Shown here: piece after piece, positions 1 through 8,157 of the stretch | Layout: each line of letters opens with the position of its first letter | Numbering within the stretch: position 1 is the first letter of the stretch | Source: Thiohalophilus thiocyanatoxydans | GTDB lineage: Bacteria > Pseudomonadota > Gammaproteobacteria > UBA6429 > Thiohalophilaceae | DNA: 64,000 nucleotides | Assembly: GCF_004366735.1 (NCBI RefSeq) | Contig: NZ_SOQX01000002.1 | Span: 496,001-560,000 of the forward strand | Direction: 5' to 3' | Translations under genes and position numbers: made by a program | The notes under the pieces: generated by a model | What the model saw: only the letters and a program-made list of their open reading frames with translations | What the model was told of the DNA's origin: nothing | Database searches by the model: none

Positions 1-750
1 GAGTGGAACAGCGGCGTGAAGGAAGACGACCCGCGCTGGCAGTACGGCACACCGCCGGCCAATAATGCCAACTTCGCCTGGATGCAGCACATGCTCTATC
101 ACCTGGCGCCCAACGGCAGCATGGCGCTGTTGCTGGCCAACGGCTCCATGAGTTCCAACACCAATAACGAAGGTGAAATCCGCAAAAACCTGATCGAGGC
201 CGACCGTGTCGAATGCATGGTCGCGCTGCCGGGCCAGTTGTTCACCAACACCCAGATCCCCGCCTGCATATGGTTCCTGGCCAGGACCAAGCAGGGCGGC
301 AAACAAAAGGAACTGGCCGACCCGAATTCAGACAAAGGCAACAACCCCGTACTGCGCGATCGCAGCGGCGAAGTCCTGTTCATCGACGCCCGCAGCCTCG
401 GCTACATGAAAGACCGCATCCTGCGCGACTTCAGCGAAGACGACATCCGCAAGATCGCCGACACGTTCCATGCCTGGCGCAACGATGTCATTGCAAGCGA
501 AGCGAAGCAATCTCTATACGAAGACATCCCCGGCTTCTGCAAAAGCGCCACCCTCGACGAAATTAAAAAGCACGACTACGTCCTCACCCCTGGCCGCTAC
601 GTCGGCGCGGTGGAAGAGGAAGACGACGGCGAACCCTTCGCGGATAAAATGCAGCGCTTGACCACACAGCTCAAGGAACAGTTCGAGCAGAGTGACACGC
701 TGGAAGCTGAGATCAAAAAGAATTTGGCGGGTCTAGGATACGAAGTATGA
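1..750 (+). CDS. hsdM: Type I restriction-modification DNA methyltransferase subunit HsdM, C-terminal part
   Basis: The frame is open from base 1, so the start and the SAM-binding and NPPF catalytic motifs lie upstream of the window. The visible part matches the conserved HsdM C-terminal half: [16 protein letters not shown], a LANGSMSSN stretch, [20 protein letters not shown], and later [10 protein letters not shown]. HsdM methylates the adenine target chosen by HsdS and forms M2S1 or R2M2S1 complexes. Its stop overlaps the next start (ATGA at 747-750), so it is the first visible gene of a coupled hsd operon. One oddity is that bases 487-512 are a dispersed palindromic repeat that adds residues like VIASEAKQS in frame, just before the conserved [11 protein letters not shown] segment. 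The identity is secure. Confidence 0.95.
   Translation, partial: EWNSGVKEDDPRWQYGTPPANNANFAWMQHMLYHLAPNGSMALLLANGSMSSNTNNEGEIRKNLIEADRVECMVALPGQLFTNTQIPACIWFLARTKQGGKQKELADPNSDKGNNPVLRDRSGEVLFIDARSLGYMKDRILRDFSEDDIRKIADTFHAWRNDVIASEAKQSLYEDIPGFCKSATLDEIKKHDYVLTPGRYVGAVEEEDDGEPFADKMQRLTTQLKEQFEQSDTLEAEIKKNLAGLGYEV
487..512 (+). repeat. Small dispersed palindromic repeat inserted in frame inside hsdM
   Basis: Bases gtcattgcaagcgaagcg followed by aagcaatc form the familiar 'cattgcgagcgaagcgaagcaatc' repeat. Two more copies, in opposite orientation, lie at 24266-24293 and 24305-24338. In hsdM it is read as VIASEAKQS. From memory of HsdM sequences, the region before YEDIPGF is shorter, so this looks like an insertion tolerated in a surface loop. 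Confidence 0.8.
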
Positions 751-965
751 GTAATAAAAATCCAGATACCTTTCATGCCCCATTAAATGACGAAGATACA
801 GAAACGCAAACAGTGGGCTGTAGGCACACGAACCCAAACATCTGTTCAAAAAATATGATGCCAAATGTTTGTGCTTTTTCTAGGGAAGATGGGATTTGTA
901 AGTCTCCGCCAGCATCATGGAAAAAACAGTACCAAAAGCTGATGAATATGGTTAAGGGATCGTAG
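747..965 (+). CDS. Small Cys-rich protein between hsdM and hsdS, unknown function
   Basis: This 72-aa ORF starts in the ATGA overlap with hsdM and ends 1 nt before the hsdS ATG, so it sits in frame with the operon logic and is probably translated. It has five cysteines: the first four fall in a pattern of C-x7-C-x8-C-x8-C (residues about 25-51), which could bind a metal. It ends in a basic stretch, [10 protein letters not shown]. The composition is more AT-rich than hsdM. I do not recognise the family. Possible roles are an accessory or regulatory factor of the restriction system. Spacing and coupling are the main evidence. Confidence 0.6.
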   Translation: MSNKNPDTFHAPLNDEDTETQTVGCRHTNPNICSKNMMPNVCAFSREDGICKSPPASWKKQYQKLMNMVKGS

Positions 966-966
966 A

Positions 967-2343
967 ATGGATATTCAAACTGATATCCTTGAATCAATGT
1001 GTGAACTTGTTGTTGACTGCCCACACTCAACACCTAAGTGGAAAGATAGTGGGCTAATAGTACTGCGTAATCAGAACATTAGGAACGGTAGGCTAGACCT
1101 TTCTGATCCAAGTTTTACTAATGAGGAGCATTTCAAACAAAGGATAAAAAGGGCGGAACCACGGCCCGGAGACATTGTTTTTACGCGAGAAGCCCCTATG
1201 GGTGAAGTATGCATGATTCCAGAGGGAGTTAAATGCTGTCTGGGCCAACGGCAAGTATTATTAAGGCCAAAAAAAGATGTAAATAGTAAGTATTTATTGT
1301 TTGCATTACAGTCGCCTGCTGTACAACATGAAATATCCTGGAATGAAGGGACTGGATCTACTGTAAGTAATGTCAGAATACCTGTATTGAAGAATTTAAA
1401 TATCCCTAGACACCCTGGAAGTGAAGATGCAATTGCAGAAATATTGAGTTCACTATCTGACAAAATCGAACTGAACCGCCAAATCAACCAAACCCTCGAA
1501 CAAATCGCCCAGGCTATTTTCAAATCCTGGTTCGTCGACTTCGAGCCCGTCAAGGCTAAAATACAGGCCAAACAAAACGGCCAGGACCCCAAACGCGCCG
1601 CCATGCGCGCGATCAGCGGAAAAACCGACGAAGAGCTCGAACAACTCAGCAAAAAACAATACAAACAACTCGCCGAGACAGCAGCACTCTTCCCCGACGA
1701 ATTAGAAGTCTCAGAACTCGGTGAAATACCGAAAGGGTGGGGCGTAACTAACTTGGGTCAGATACTAGAATTTAATCCCAAACGTACTCTTAAAAAAGGG
1801 GAGCTAGCACCTTACTTGGATATGAAAAACGTTCCAACTCAAGGGCATATAGCAGAAGATGTATATTTAAGAGAAATGGGGAGTGGAACTAAATTTATCA
1901 ATGGCGACACTTTGTTGGCACGAATTACACCATGTTTAGAAAACGGTAAAACGGCATTTGTTGATTTTCTTGATGAGGATCAGGTTGGTTGGGGATCAAC
2001 CGAGTACATAGTGATGAGGCCAAAAGACAATCGACCTTTATCGCTGGGTTATATTATTGCACGCCAAGAATCATTTAGAACTAAAGCTATACAGACTATG
2101 ACGGGTACGAGTGGTAGGCAGCGTGCTAATGCAAAAGCTATAGCTGAACAGAAATGGTTGGACTATCCACATGAGTTGTTGAAAGCATTTGATAAGGTGT
2201 CTGGCGGTTATTTGAGTGAAGCAAAGAAAAATGGGGAAGAAAATAGGTTGTTGCCTGAAATAAGAGACGTGCTGTTGCCAAAACTACTCACAGGCGAAGT
2301 CAGCGTCGAGGGTGCCCAATCGACAACGGAGGCTGTGGCGTGA
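967..2343 (+). CDS. hsdS: Type I restriction specificity subunit HsdS
   Basis: This 458-aa protein has the usual two-target-domain layout. The first target recognition domain covers about residues 1-155. A conserved helical spacer follows at about 160-250 (LSDKIELNRQINQTLEQIAQ and FKSWFVDFEPVKAK), then a second recognition domain at about 255-420 and a C-terminal conserved helix ending LLPKLLTGEVSV. HsdS reads the split DNA target and bridges two HsdM. The two recognition domains are AT-rich while the conserved regions are GC-rich like hsdM and hsdR, so the gene is visibly mosaic, as expected from domain swapping. The stop (2341-2343) overlaps the GTG start of the reverse transcriptase at 2340. 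Confidence 0.95.
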   Translation: MDIQTDILESMCELVVDCPHSTPKWKDSGLIVLRNQNIRNGRLDLSDPSFTNEEHFKQRIKRAEPRPGDIVFTREAPMGEVCMIPEGVKCCLGQRQVLLRPKKDVNSKYLLFALQSPAVQHEISWNEGTGSTVSNVRIPVLKNLNIPRHPGSEDAIAEILSSLSDKIELNRQINQTLEQIAQAIFKSWFVDFEPVKAKIQAKQNGQDPKRAAMRAISGKTDEELEQLSKKQYKQLAETAALFPDELEVSELGEIPKGWGVTNLGQILEFNPKRTLKKGELAPYLDMKNVPTQGHIAEDVYLREMGSGTKFINGDTLLARITPCLENGKTAFVDFLDEDQVGWGSTEYIVMRPKDNRPLSLGYIIARQESFRTKAIQTMTGTSGRQRANAKAIAEQKWLDYPHELLKAFDKVSGGYLSEAKKNGEENRLLPEIRDVLLPKLLTGEVSVEGAQSTTEAVA

Positions 2344-3923
2344 GCGTTGATTCGGATTATATGTATGAGGCGTTAACGCGCTGGAACTACTTTCCGAATC
2401 AAAAAAGTAAAAGTGAGGAACTTCCTTCCATATTTTCAACGCGTCAATTCACCCCGCATGTAGCGAAGAGACTTGTAGCAGAAGCGTTGAGACAAGGTGG
2501 TTACGATCAGATTGAGTATTATGCAACGCGGTATAACAATGTTTCTCGTCCATTGGCAATTCCTCATCCTATGCCATATGCGCACCTTGTAAACTGCATA
2601 TGTGATAATTGGAACGAGCTAAAATATATATGCGACAATGAAAACAGTTTGATTAAGCCTGAAGTGCACGCAGATATGCGTGCTTTAGTGATGGATTATG
2701 AAGAGCCATTAGAAAAGACCAACAGGTCACTTACTATTGGTTTTGGTAAAAAATTTCGAGCTCACACGGATATTTCGAATTGTTTTCCAAGTATCTATAC
2801 CCATGCTATACCTTGGGCAACGGTTGGGTTTTCTTATGCAAAGTCACATGCTCCACACAAGAATCCAGCTCATAAAGCATTATGGTTTAACCGGCTCGAT
2901 TACCATCAAAGGATGATAAAGCGAAATGAAACGCAGGGAGTGGCAATAGGGCCTGGTACATCGAATGTCGTATCGGAAGCAATCTTGGCGAAGATTGACG
3001 AGAATCTGAGCAGTAAATATACATATTATAGATATATAGATGATTTCACGTGCTACTGTGAGGAATATGAAGAAAGTCAAGATTTCTTCCGGGACCTCAA
3101 TGATGAGCTTAGAAAGTACAAGCTAACTCTAAATCTAAAAAAAACAGAAATTGTCGAGTTACCAGCCCCAATAGATTCAGATTGGGTGGTGGAGTTGAGT
3201 ACAAGGATGCCTGCTGGAACACCTAACGATCCACCGAAAACAGGTAAGCACTACGGAGCAAGTGAAGCTCTGAGATATATTGATTTTGCGGTTCAGCTCA
3301 AGAAAAAAACGCCAGATGGGAGTGTGCTCAAGTTTGCTGTAAAAAATATTATTTATAGATTAGACGAATATGCCGTCCAGCCTGTTTTTGAATATCTATT
3401 GAATATTTCCCGGTTTTATCCTTTATTGTTACCGTTGCTCAATCATTTAGTCGAGCTAAAAAAAATAGATTGCACGCCTTATGCACGGAACTTAAATGAA
3501 ATTCTTATAGAAAATGCCATAAACAGGCGTTCCGATGGTATGTGTTGGGCGCTTTATTATCTTGTCGAGAATGACTTGGTTATTTGTTATGACGCAGTAG
3601 AGAAAGTTTTGGAGACTAGAGATTGCATGGCAATACTCATGCTTTACCAGGTCGGTGTTTTTGAGGGTGAAACAAAGCAGTTTGTCGATAACTTGGATAG
3701 CTCCGATCTCTATGAGTTGGATCAATATTGGGTTCTTTTATATCAACTTTTCTTTGACGGCATTATCGCTAACCCATTTGTAGGCGAGAACTGTTTCGAT
3801 ATATTGAAAGATGAAGATGTGAGTTTTATTCCTATATCTGGTCATCATACAAAAAGCGAAATTGATTTGATTGGAAAGATGTTTGTCAACTTGGACGAAG
3901 AAGCAGAAGTTAAAGGTGACTAG
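2340..3923 (+). CDS. Defence-type (UG/Abi-like) reverse transcriptase
   Basis: This 527-aa protein starts at GTG overlapping the hsdS stop. The RT palm motifs are clear: motif A AHTDISNCFPSIYTH with Asp144, a motif-B-like GVAIGPGTSNVVSEA at about 200-214, and motif C YRYIDDF with Asp234-Asp235. The catalytic aspartates are therefore intact. The N-terminus (about 1-140) includes RPLAIPHPMPYAHL, typical of bacterial unknown-group (UG) and Abi reverse transcriptases. The C-terminal 230 residues look all-helical, as in the Abi/UG class. There is no group II intron maturase domain and no retron-type VTG motif. It lies between hsdS and a TIR gene 17 nt downstream, so a role in phage defence is inferred. 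The exact UG class cannot be assigned by eye. Confidence 0.85.
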   Translation: MSVDSDYMYEALTRWNYFPNQKSKSEELPSIFSTRQFTPHVAKRLVAEALRQGGYDQIEYYATRYNNVSRPLAIPHPMPYAHLVNCICDNWNELKYICDNENSLIKPEVHADMRALVMDYEEPLEKTNRSLTIGFGKKFRAHTDISNCFPSIYTHAIPWATVGFSYAKSHAPHKNPAHKALWFNRLDYHQRMIKRNETQGVAIGPGTSNVVSEAILAKIDENLSSKYTYYRYIDDFTCYCEEYEESQDFFRDLNDELRKYKLTLNLKKTEIVELPAPIDSDWVVELSTRMPAGTPNDPPKTGKHYGASEALRYIDFAVQLKKKTPDGSVLKFAVKNIIYRLDEYAVQPVFEYLLNISRFYPLLLPLLNHLVELKKIDCTPYARNLNEILIENAINRRSDGMCWALYYLVENDLVICYDAVEKVLETRDCMAILMLYQVGVFEGETKQFVDNLDSSDLYELDQYWVLLYQLFFDGIIANPFVGENCFDILKDEDVSFIPISGHHTKSEIDLIGKMFVNLDEEAEVKGD

Positions 3924-3940
3924 ATAGAAGAATTACAGAT

Positions 3941-5011
3941 ATGAGTGCTATTGAATCAAAATACGGTTTACCCAGAAATATAGAGCGCTATTTAGCTATG
4001 CTCTCAAAAGTCTATGCACAAGAAGGAAATAAAGAGCTGCAAGAAATTATTGTGAACGCACAAATTAGGATACATGAGGAGAGTGGGTATGATAATTGGA
4101 ATGGAGGAATGTATGGACATAGTGTCTATTTAGTTCTACCAGAGTCATTATATTTAAGAGTAATAAATCAAAAAGAAGAGTATCAAAATAGAATTAGCCA
4201 GGATCTAGGTAAATCACATAATTCTGAAAATGAATATATAGATGCCGTAATCCTCGAAATGGAGATAGCCGAAGACCATGATTGGCGTAAAGAATCTGGT
4301 GTTCTTTTGTCGAATAAGAAAACGGTGCCACCTGAATCAGAGGGGAGAATCTGGGAAGATGGCAGATATCGTGTCTTTCTTAGTCACAAGTCGGAAGTCA
4401 AGGCCGATGTGGCGGGAGTGAAAGAAAAGCTAAAATTGTTTGGTGTCTCGGCATTCGTGGCGCATCAGGACATACACCCAACAAAAGAATGGCAGAATGA
4501 AATAGAAAACGCTTTGTTTTCAATGGATTCATTTGTTGCCTTAATGACGAAGAATTTTCACGAAAGCGACTGGACGGATCAGGAAGTAGGCGTTGCTTTT
4601 GGTAGAGGCGTGCCGATAGTTGCTATAAAAATAGGTAGAGACCCATATGGATTTATAGGTAAGTTTCAAGCATTGCGAAGTGATTGGAAAAGTACAGCAA
4701 TGGGAATTGCAAAAATTCTTATAAAGCAAGATAAGATGATTGATGCGTACATAAAAACAGCACATGAATGCACTAGTTATGATAATGCAAATACAATGGC
4801 AGAGCTGTTACCTTATATTGATAATTTGAGTGATCAGCAGATTACAGGGCTTATAAGTGCATTTGAAAATAATAGTGAACTTCGAGGTGGGTTTGGGTTT
4901 AATGGTACTAAACCAAGATATTATGGTGGAGGTTTGGTATATCACTTAAATAGGCTAACAGGCCGCACATATGAGCGGGTTGGAAATCAGATAAAACTGG
5001 CAGGGACATGA
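3941..5011 (+). CDS. TIR-domain protein, probable NAD-cleaving or signalling effector
   Basis: This 356-aa protein has an unrecognised N-terminal region (about 1-140), a TIR domain at about 142-250 and a C-terminal tail of about 100 residues. The TIR signatures are YRVFLSHKSEVKADV at the first strand, GVSAFVAHQDIHPTKEW, then EIENALFSMDSFVALMT, and ESDWTDQEVGVAFGRG. Glu187 in the WQNEIENAL helix sits where the catalytic glutamate of NADase TIRs lies. Bacterial TIR effectors deplete NAD+ or make cyclic ADP-ribose signals on infection; that role here is inferred. It starts 17 nt after the RT stop and its TGA overlaps the hsdR ATG (5008-5011). The gene is AT-rich like the RT gene, suggesting they were acquired together. 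No SIR2 (ThsA) partner is near. Confidence 0.85.
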   Translation: MSAIESKYGLPRNIERYLAMLSKVYAQEGNKELQEIIVNAQIRIHEESGYDNWNGGMYGHSVYLVLPESLYLRVINQKEEYQNRISQDLGKSHNSENEYIDAVILEMEIAEDHDWRKESGVLLSNKKTVPPESEGRIWEDGRYRVFLSHKSEVKADVAGVKEKLKLFGVSAFVAHQDIHPTKEWQNEIENALFSMDSFVALMTKNFHESDWTDQEVGVAFGRGVPIVAIKIGRDPYGFIGKFQALRSDWKSTAMGIAKILIKQDKMIDAYIKTAHECTSYDNANTMAELLPYIDNLSDQQITGLISAFENNSELRGGFGFNGTKPRYYGGGLVYHLNRLTGRTYERVGNQIKLAGT

Positions 5012-8000
5012 TTACCGAAGATCAACTCGAACAACTCTGCCTCAACTGGTTCCACGAAGCGGGGTACGAGACCGCCCATGGCCCGGATATCGCTCCCGAC
5101 GGCGAGGCCCCGGAGCGGGAGGATTACCGGCAGGTACTCCTCACTGGTCGGCTGCATCAGGCACTGCGACGCATCAACCCCCACGTGCCCTCCGAGGTGT
5201 TGGATGAGCAGGTCATCCATCCGCTGGGCAAACCCGAAAGCCCGGTTCTGATCCGCAATAACTACACCTTCCAGAAATGGCTGCTGGAAGGGGTGCCGGT
5301 AGAGTACACCGACCAGGCCGGTGAGACGCAATCCGACCACGTTCAGCTGATCGACTTTCACAATCCTGCCAATAATCAGTTTCTCGCTGTTAACCAGTTT
5401 ACCCTGCTCGGCACCAAGATGAACCGCCGTCCCGATGTCGTGGTGTTCATCAACGGCCTGCCCATCGCTGTACTGGAACTGAAAAATCCGGCCGATGAAA
5501 ACGCCGATGTCTGGAAGGCCTACGACCAGCTACAAACCTACAAGAATGAAATTACCGACCTGTTCCTATTCAACGAGGCCCTGGTAATCTCCGATGGGCC
5601 GGTTGCCCGCATCGGGTCGCTGACCGCCAGTGCCGAACGGTTCATGCCCTGGCGTACCATCAAGAATGAAAACGACAGGCCACTGGTCGATTTCGAGCTG
5701 GAGAAAATAGTTCGGGGCTTTTTCGATCGGGAACTGCTGCTGGATTACATTCGCCATTTTGTGCTGTTCGAGCAGGATGGCGACAACCTGATCAAGAAAA
5801 TCGCCGGGTATCATCAGTTCCATGCCGTGCGCGAGGCGGTGCGGGTGACGGTGATCGCCTCGCACCCTGAATACAAAGCTGTACAGGAAGAACGGGCGAC
5901 CTATGGCAAAGAAGTGGTGCCCGGTTCGCGCAAGGCCGGGGTGGTGTGGCACACCCAGGGCTCGGGCAAGAGCATCTCCATGGTCTGTTATGCCGGCAAG
6001 CTGTTACAGCAGCCGGAGATGCAGAACCCCACCCTGGTGGTGGTGACCGACCGCAACGATCTGGACAATCAGTTATTCGAGAATTTCGTCGCCGCCCGCA
6101 TGCTGCTCAAGCAGGACCCGGTGCGCGCTGACAGCCGCGAGGAGCTGCGCGAGCTGCTGGAGTCGCGCCAGTCGGGCGGGATCATCTTCACCACGGTACA
6201 GAAGTTCTCCCTGGTCAATGGCGAGGATCACCATCCGGCGCTGACCGAGCGCAGCAATATTGTGGTGATCTCCGACGAGGCCCACCGCAGCCAGTACGGC
6301 CACAAGGCGGTGCTGGACAAGAAAACCGGCAAATACAAATACGGCTACGCCAAACACATGCGCGATGCCCTGCCGATGGCCTCGTTTATCGGTTTTACCG
6401 GCACACCCATTTCCACCGAGGACAAGGATACCCGCGCGGTCTTTGGCGATTACGTCAGCATCTACGACATTCAGGATGCGGTGGATGACGGCGCCACCGT
6501 ACCCATCTATTACGAAAGCCGCCTCGCCAAGCTCGACATCAACCAGGCCGAAATCGGAAAGCTCAACGAGGATGTCGAAGAGGTCATGGAGGACGAAGAG
6601 GACGTCAGCACGCGCGAGAAGACCAAGGGCCAGTGGGCGGCGCTGGAAAAGCTGGTCGGCGCCCAGCCGCGCATCAAGGAAGTGGCCGAGGATCTGGTGC
6701 GCCACTTCGAGGAGCGCAATGCGTTTATCGAGGGCAAAGGTATGATCGTGGCAATGAGCCGCGATATCTGCGCCCACCTCTATAATGAACTCACCACCCT
6801 GCGACCGGATTGGCACGACACGGATATCGAAAAGGGCGCCATCAAGGTCATCATGACCGCCTCGGCCTCGGACAAAGAACTGTTACAGCCACACAATTAC
6901 AACAAACAGCAGAAAAAGCGCCTGGAAGCGCGCTTCAAGAACCCCGACGATCCGCTGAAACTGGTGATCGTGCGAGACATGTGGCTCACCGGCTTCGACG
7001 CCCCCTGCGTGCATACCATGTATGTGGACAAGCCCATGCGCGGGCACAACCTGATGCAGGCCATCGCCCGCGTCAACCGGGTGTTCCGGGACAAGCCCGG
7101 CGGCGTGGTAGTGGACTACATCGGAATCGCCAACGAACTAAAGCAGGCCCTCAAGGAATACACCGAAGCCAAGGGCCGGGGCCGGCCGACCCACATGGCC
7201 GAGGAAGCCTTCGCCGTGCTGGTAGAAAAAGTCGACATCGTCCGCGGCATGTTTCAGGGCTTTGATTACGGCGATTATGAGACCGAAGGCACCGCCCTGC
7301 TCATCCCGGCGGCCAACCACATTCTGGGCCTGGAGGAAGGCAAAAAGCGCTTTATGGATACGGTGCTGGCGATGAGCAAGGCCATGGCCCTGTGCGGTAC
7401 ACTGGATGAGGCGGAGGAGTACAAAACCGAAATTGCCTTCTTCAACGGCGTCAAATCCGTTATCAGCAAGACCGAATCGGTGGACAAAAAGCGCGACGAA
7501 GCAAAACGCAATTCCATGCTCAAACAGATCCTCGACAACGCCGTCATCGCCGAGGGCGTCGAGGACGTTTTCCAGCTCGCCGGTCTCGACAAACCCAATA
7601 TCGGCCTGCTGGATGATGAATTTCTCTCCGACCTGCGCCACATGAAAGAGCGCAACTTCGCCGTGGAGCTACTGGAAAAACTGCTACGTGACGAAATCCG
7701 CTCCCATACCCGTAACAACGTGGTGCAGGAGAAAAAATACAGCGACCGCCTGCTGGAATCCTTAACCAAATACCGCAACCGCGCCATCGAAACTGCCCAG
7801 GTCATCGAGGAACTGATCCAGATGGCCAAGGACTTCCAGGAGGCAGTAAAACGCCACGAAGAACTGGGCCTGAACGAGGATGAAGTGGCCTTCTACGATG
7901 CCCTGGCCAACAACGAAAGCGCCGTGCGCGAGCTGGGCGATGAGACTCTTAAGAAAATCGCCCATGAACTGGTCGAGAAGCTACGCAAAAGCACCACCGT

Positions 8001-8157
8001 CGACTGGCAAGTCCGAGACAGCGTCCGCGCCAAACTCCGCAACATGGTCCGCGTCTTGCTCCGCCGCTACAAATACCCGCCCGACAAGGCTGATGAGGCA
8101 ATAGACCTCGTCCTCAAGCAGGCAGAAACATTATCACAAAGTTGGAGTTTAGTATGA
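5008..8157 (+). CDS. hsdR: Type I restriction enzyme endonuclease/translocase subunit HsdR
   Basis: This 1049-aa protein is full length for the family. The N-terminal nuclease core is visible as RRPDVVVFINGLPIAVLELK, giving Asp143 and Glu157-x-Lys159 of a PD-(D/E)xK site. The SF2 translocase follows with Walker A TQGSGKS (about 316-322) and a DEAH box in VVISDEAHRSQYG (about 423-426). Later motifs are SFIGFTGTPIS and the arginine-finger region MQAIARVNRVF. The C-terminus is helical (HsdM/HsdS docking). HsdR translocates and cuts unmethylated DNA in an ATP-dependent way. Start and stop overlap the neighbours on both sides (TIR upstream, DUF262 downstream). Base composition returns to the GC-rich style of hsdM. 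Confidence 0.97.
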   Translation: MITEDQLEQLCLNWFHEAGYETAHGPDIAPDGEAPEREDYRQVLLTGRLHQALRRINPHVPSEVLDEQVIHPLGKPESPVLIRNNYTFQKWLLEGVPVEYTDQAGETQSDHVQLIDFHNPANNQFLAVNQFTLLGTKMNRRPDVVVFINGLPIAVLELKNPADENADVWKAYDQLQTYKNEITDLFLFNEALVISDGPVARIGSLTASAERFMPWRTIKNENDRPLVDFELEKIVRGFFDRELLLDYIRHFVLFEQDGDNLIKKIAGYHQFHAVREAVRVTVIASHPEYKAVQEERATYGKEVVPGSRKAGVVWHTQGSGKSISMVCYAGKLLQQPEMQNPTLVVVTDRNDLDNQLFENFVAARMLLKQDPVRADSREELRELLESRQSGGIIFTTVQKFSLVNGEDHHPALTERSNIVVISDEAHRSQYGHKAVLDKKTGKYKYGYAKHMRDALPMASFIGFTGTPISTEDKDTRAVFGDYVSIYDIQDAVDDGATVPIYYESRLAKLDINQAEIGKLNEDVEEVMEDEEDVSTREKTKGQWAALEKLVGAQPRIKEVAEDLVRHFEERNAFIEGKGMIVAMSRDICAHLYNELTTLRPDWHDTDIEKGAIKVIMTASASDKELLQPHNYNKQQKKRLEARFKNPDDPLKLVIVRDMWLTGFDAPCVHTMYVDKPMRGHNLMQAIARVNRVFRDKPGGVVVDYIGIANELKQALKEYTEAKGRGRPTHMAEEAFAVLVEKVDIVRGMFQGFDYGDYETEGTALLIPAANHILGLEEGKKRFMDTVLAMSKAMALCGTLDEAEEYKTEIAFFNGVKSVISKTESVDKKRDEAKRNSMLKQILDNAVIAEGVEDVFQLAGLDKPNIGLLDDEFLSDLRHMKERNFAVELLEKLLRDEIRSHTRNNVVQEKKYSDRLLESLTKYRNRAIETAQVIEELIQMAKDFQEAVKRHEELGLNEDEVAFYDALANNESAVRELGDETLKKIAHELVEKLRKSTTVDWQVRDSVRAKLRNMVRVLLRRYKYPPDKADEAIDLVLKQAETLSQSWSLV

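Noticed and set aside
2340-3923. Retron or group II intron RT
   Set aside because: No VTG motif, no maturase/X domain, and no msr/msd-like structure recognisable beside the gene, which overlaps hsdS; the motifs fit UG/Abi-type defence RTs better.
3941-5011. Thoeris system
   Set aside because: The TIR protein could be ThsB-like, but no SIR2-domain ThsA gene is present near it.
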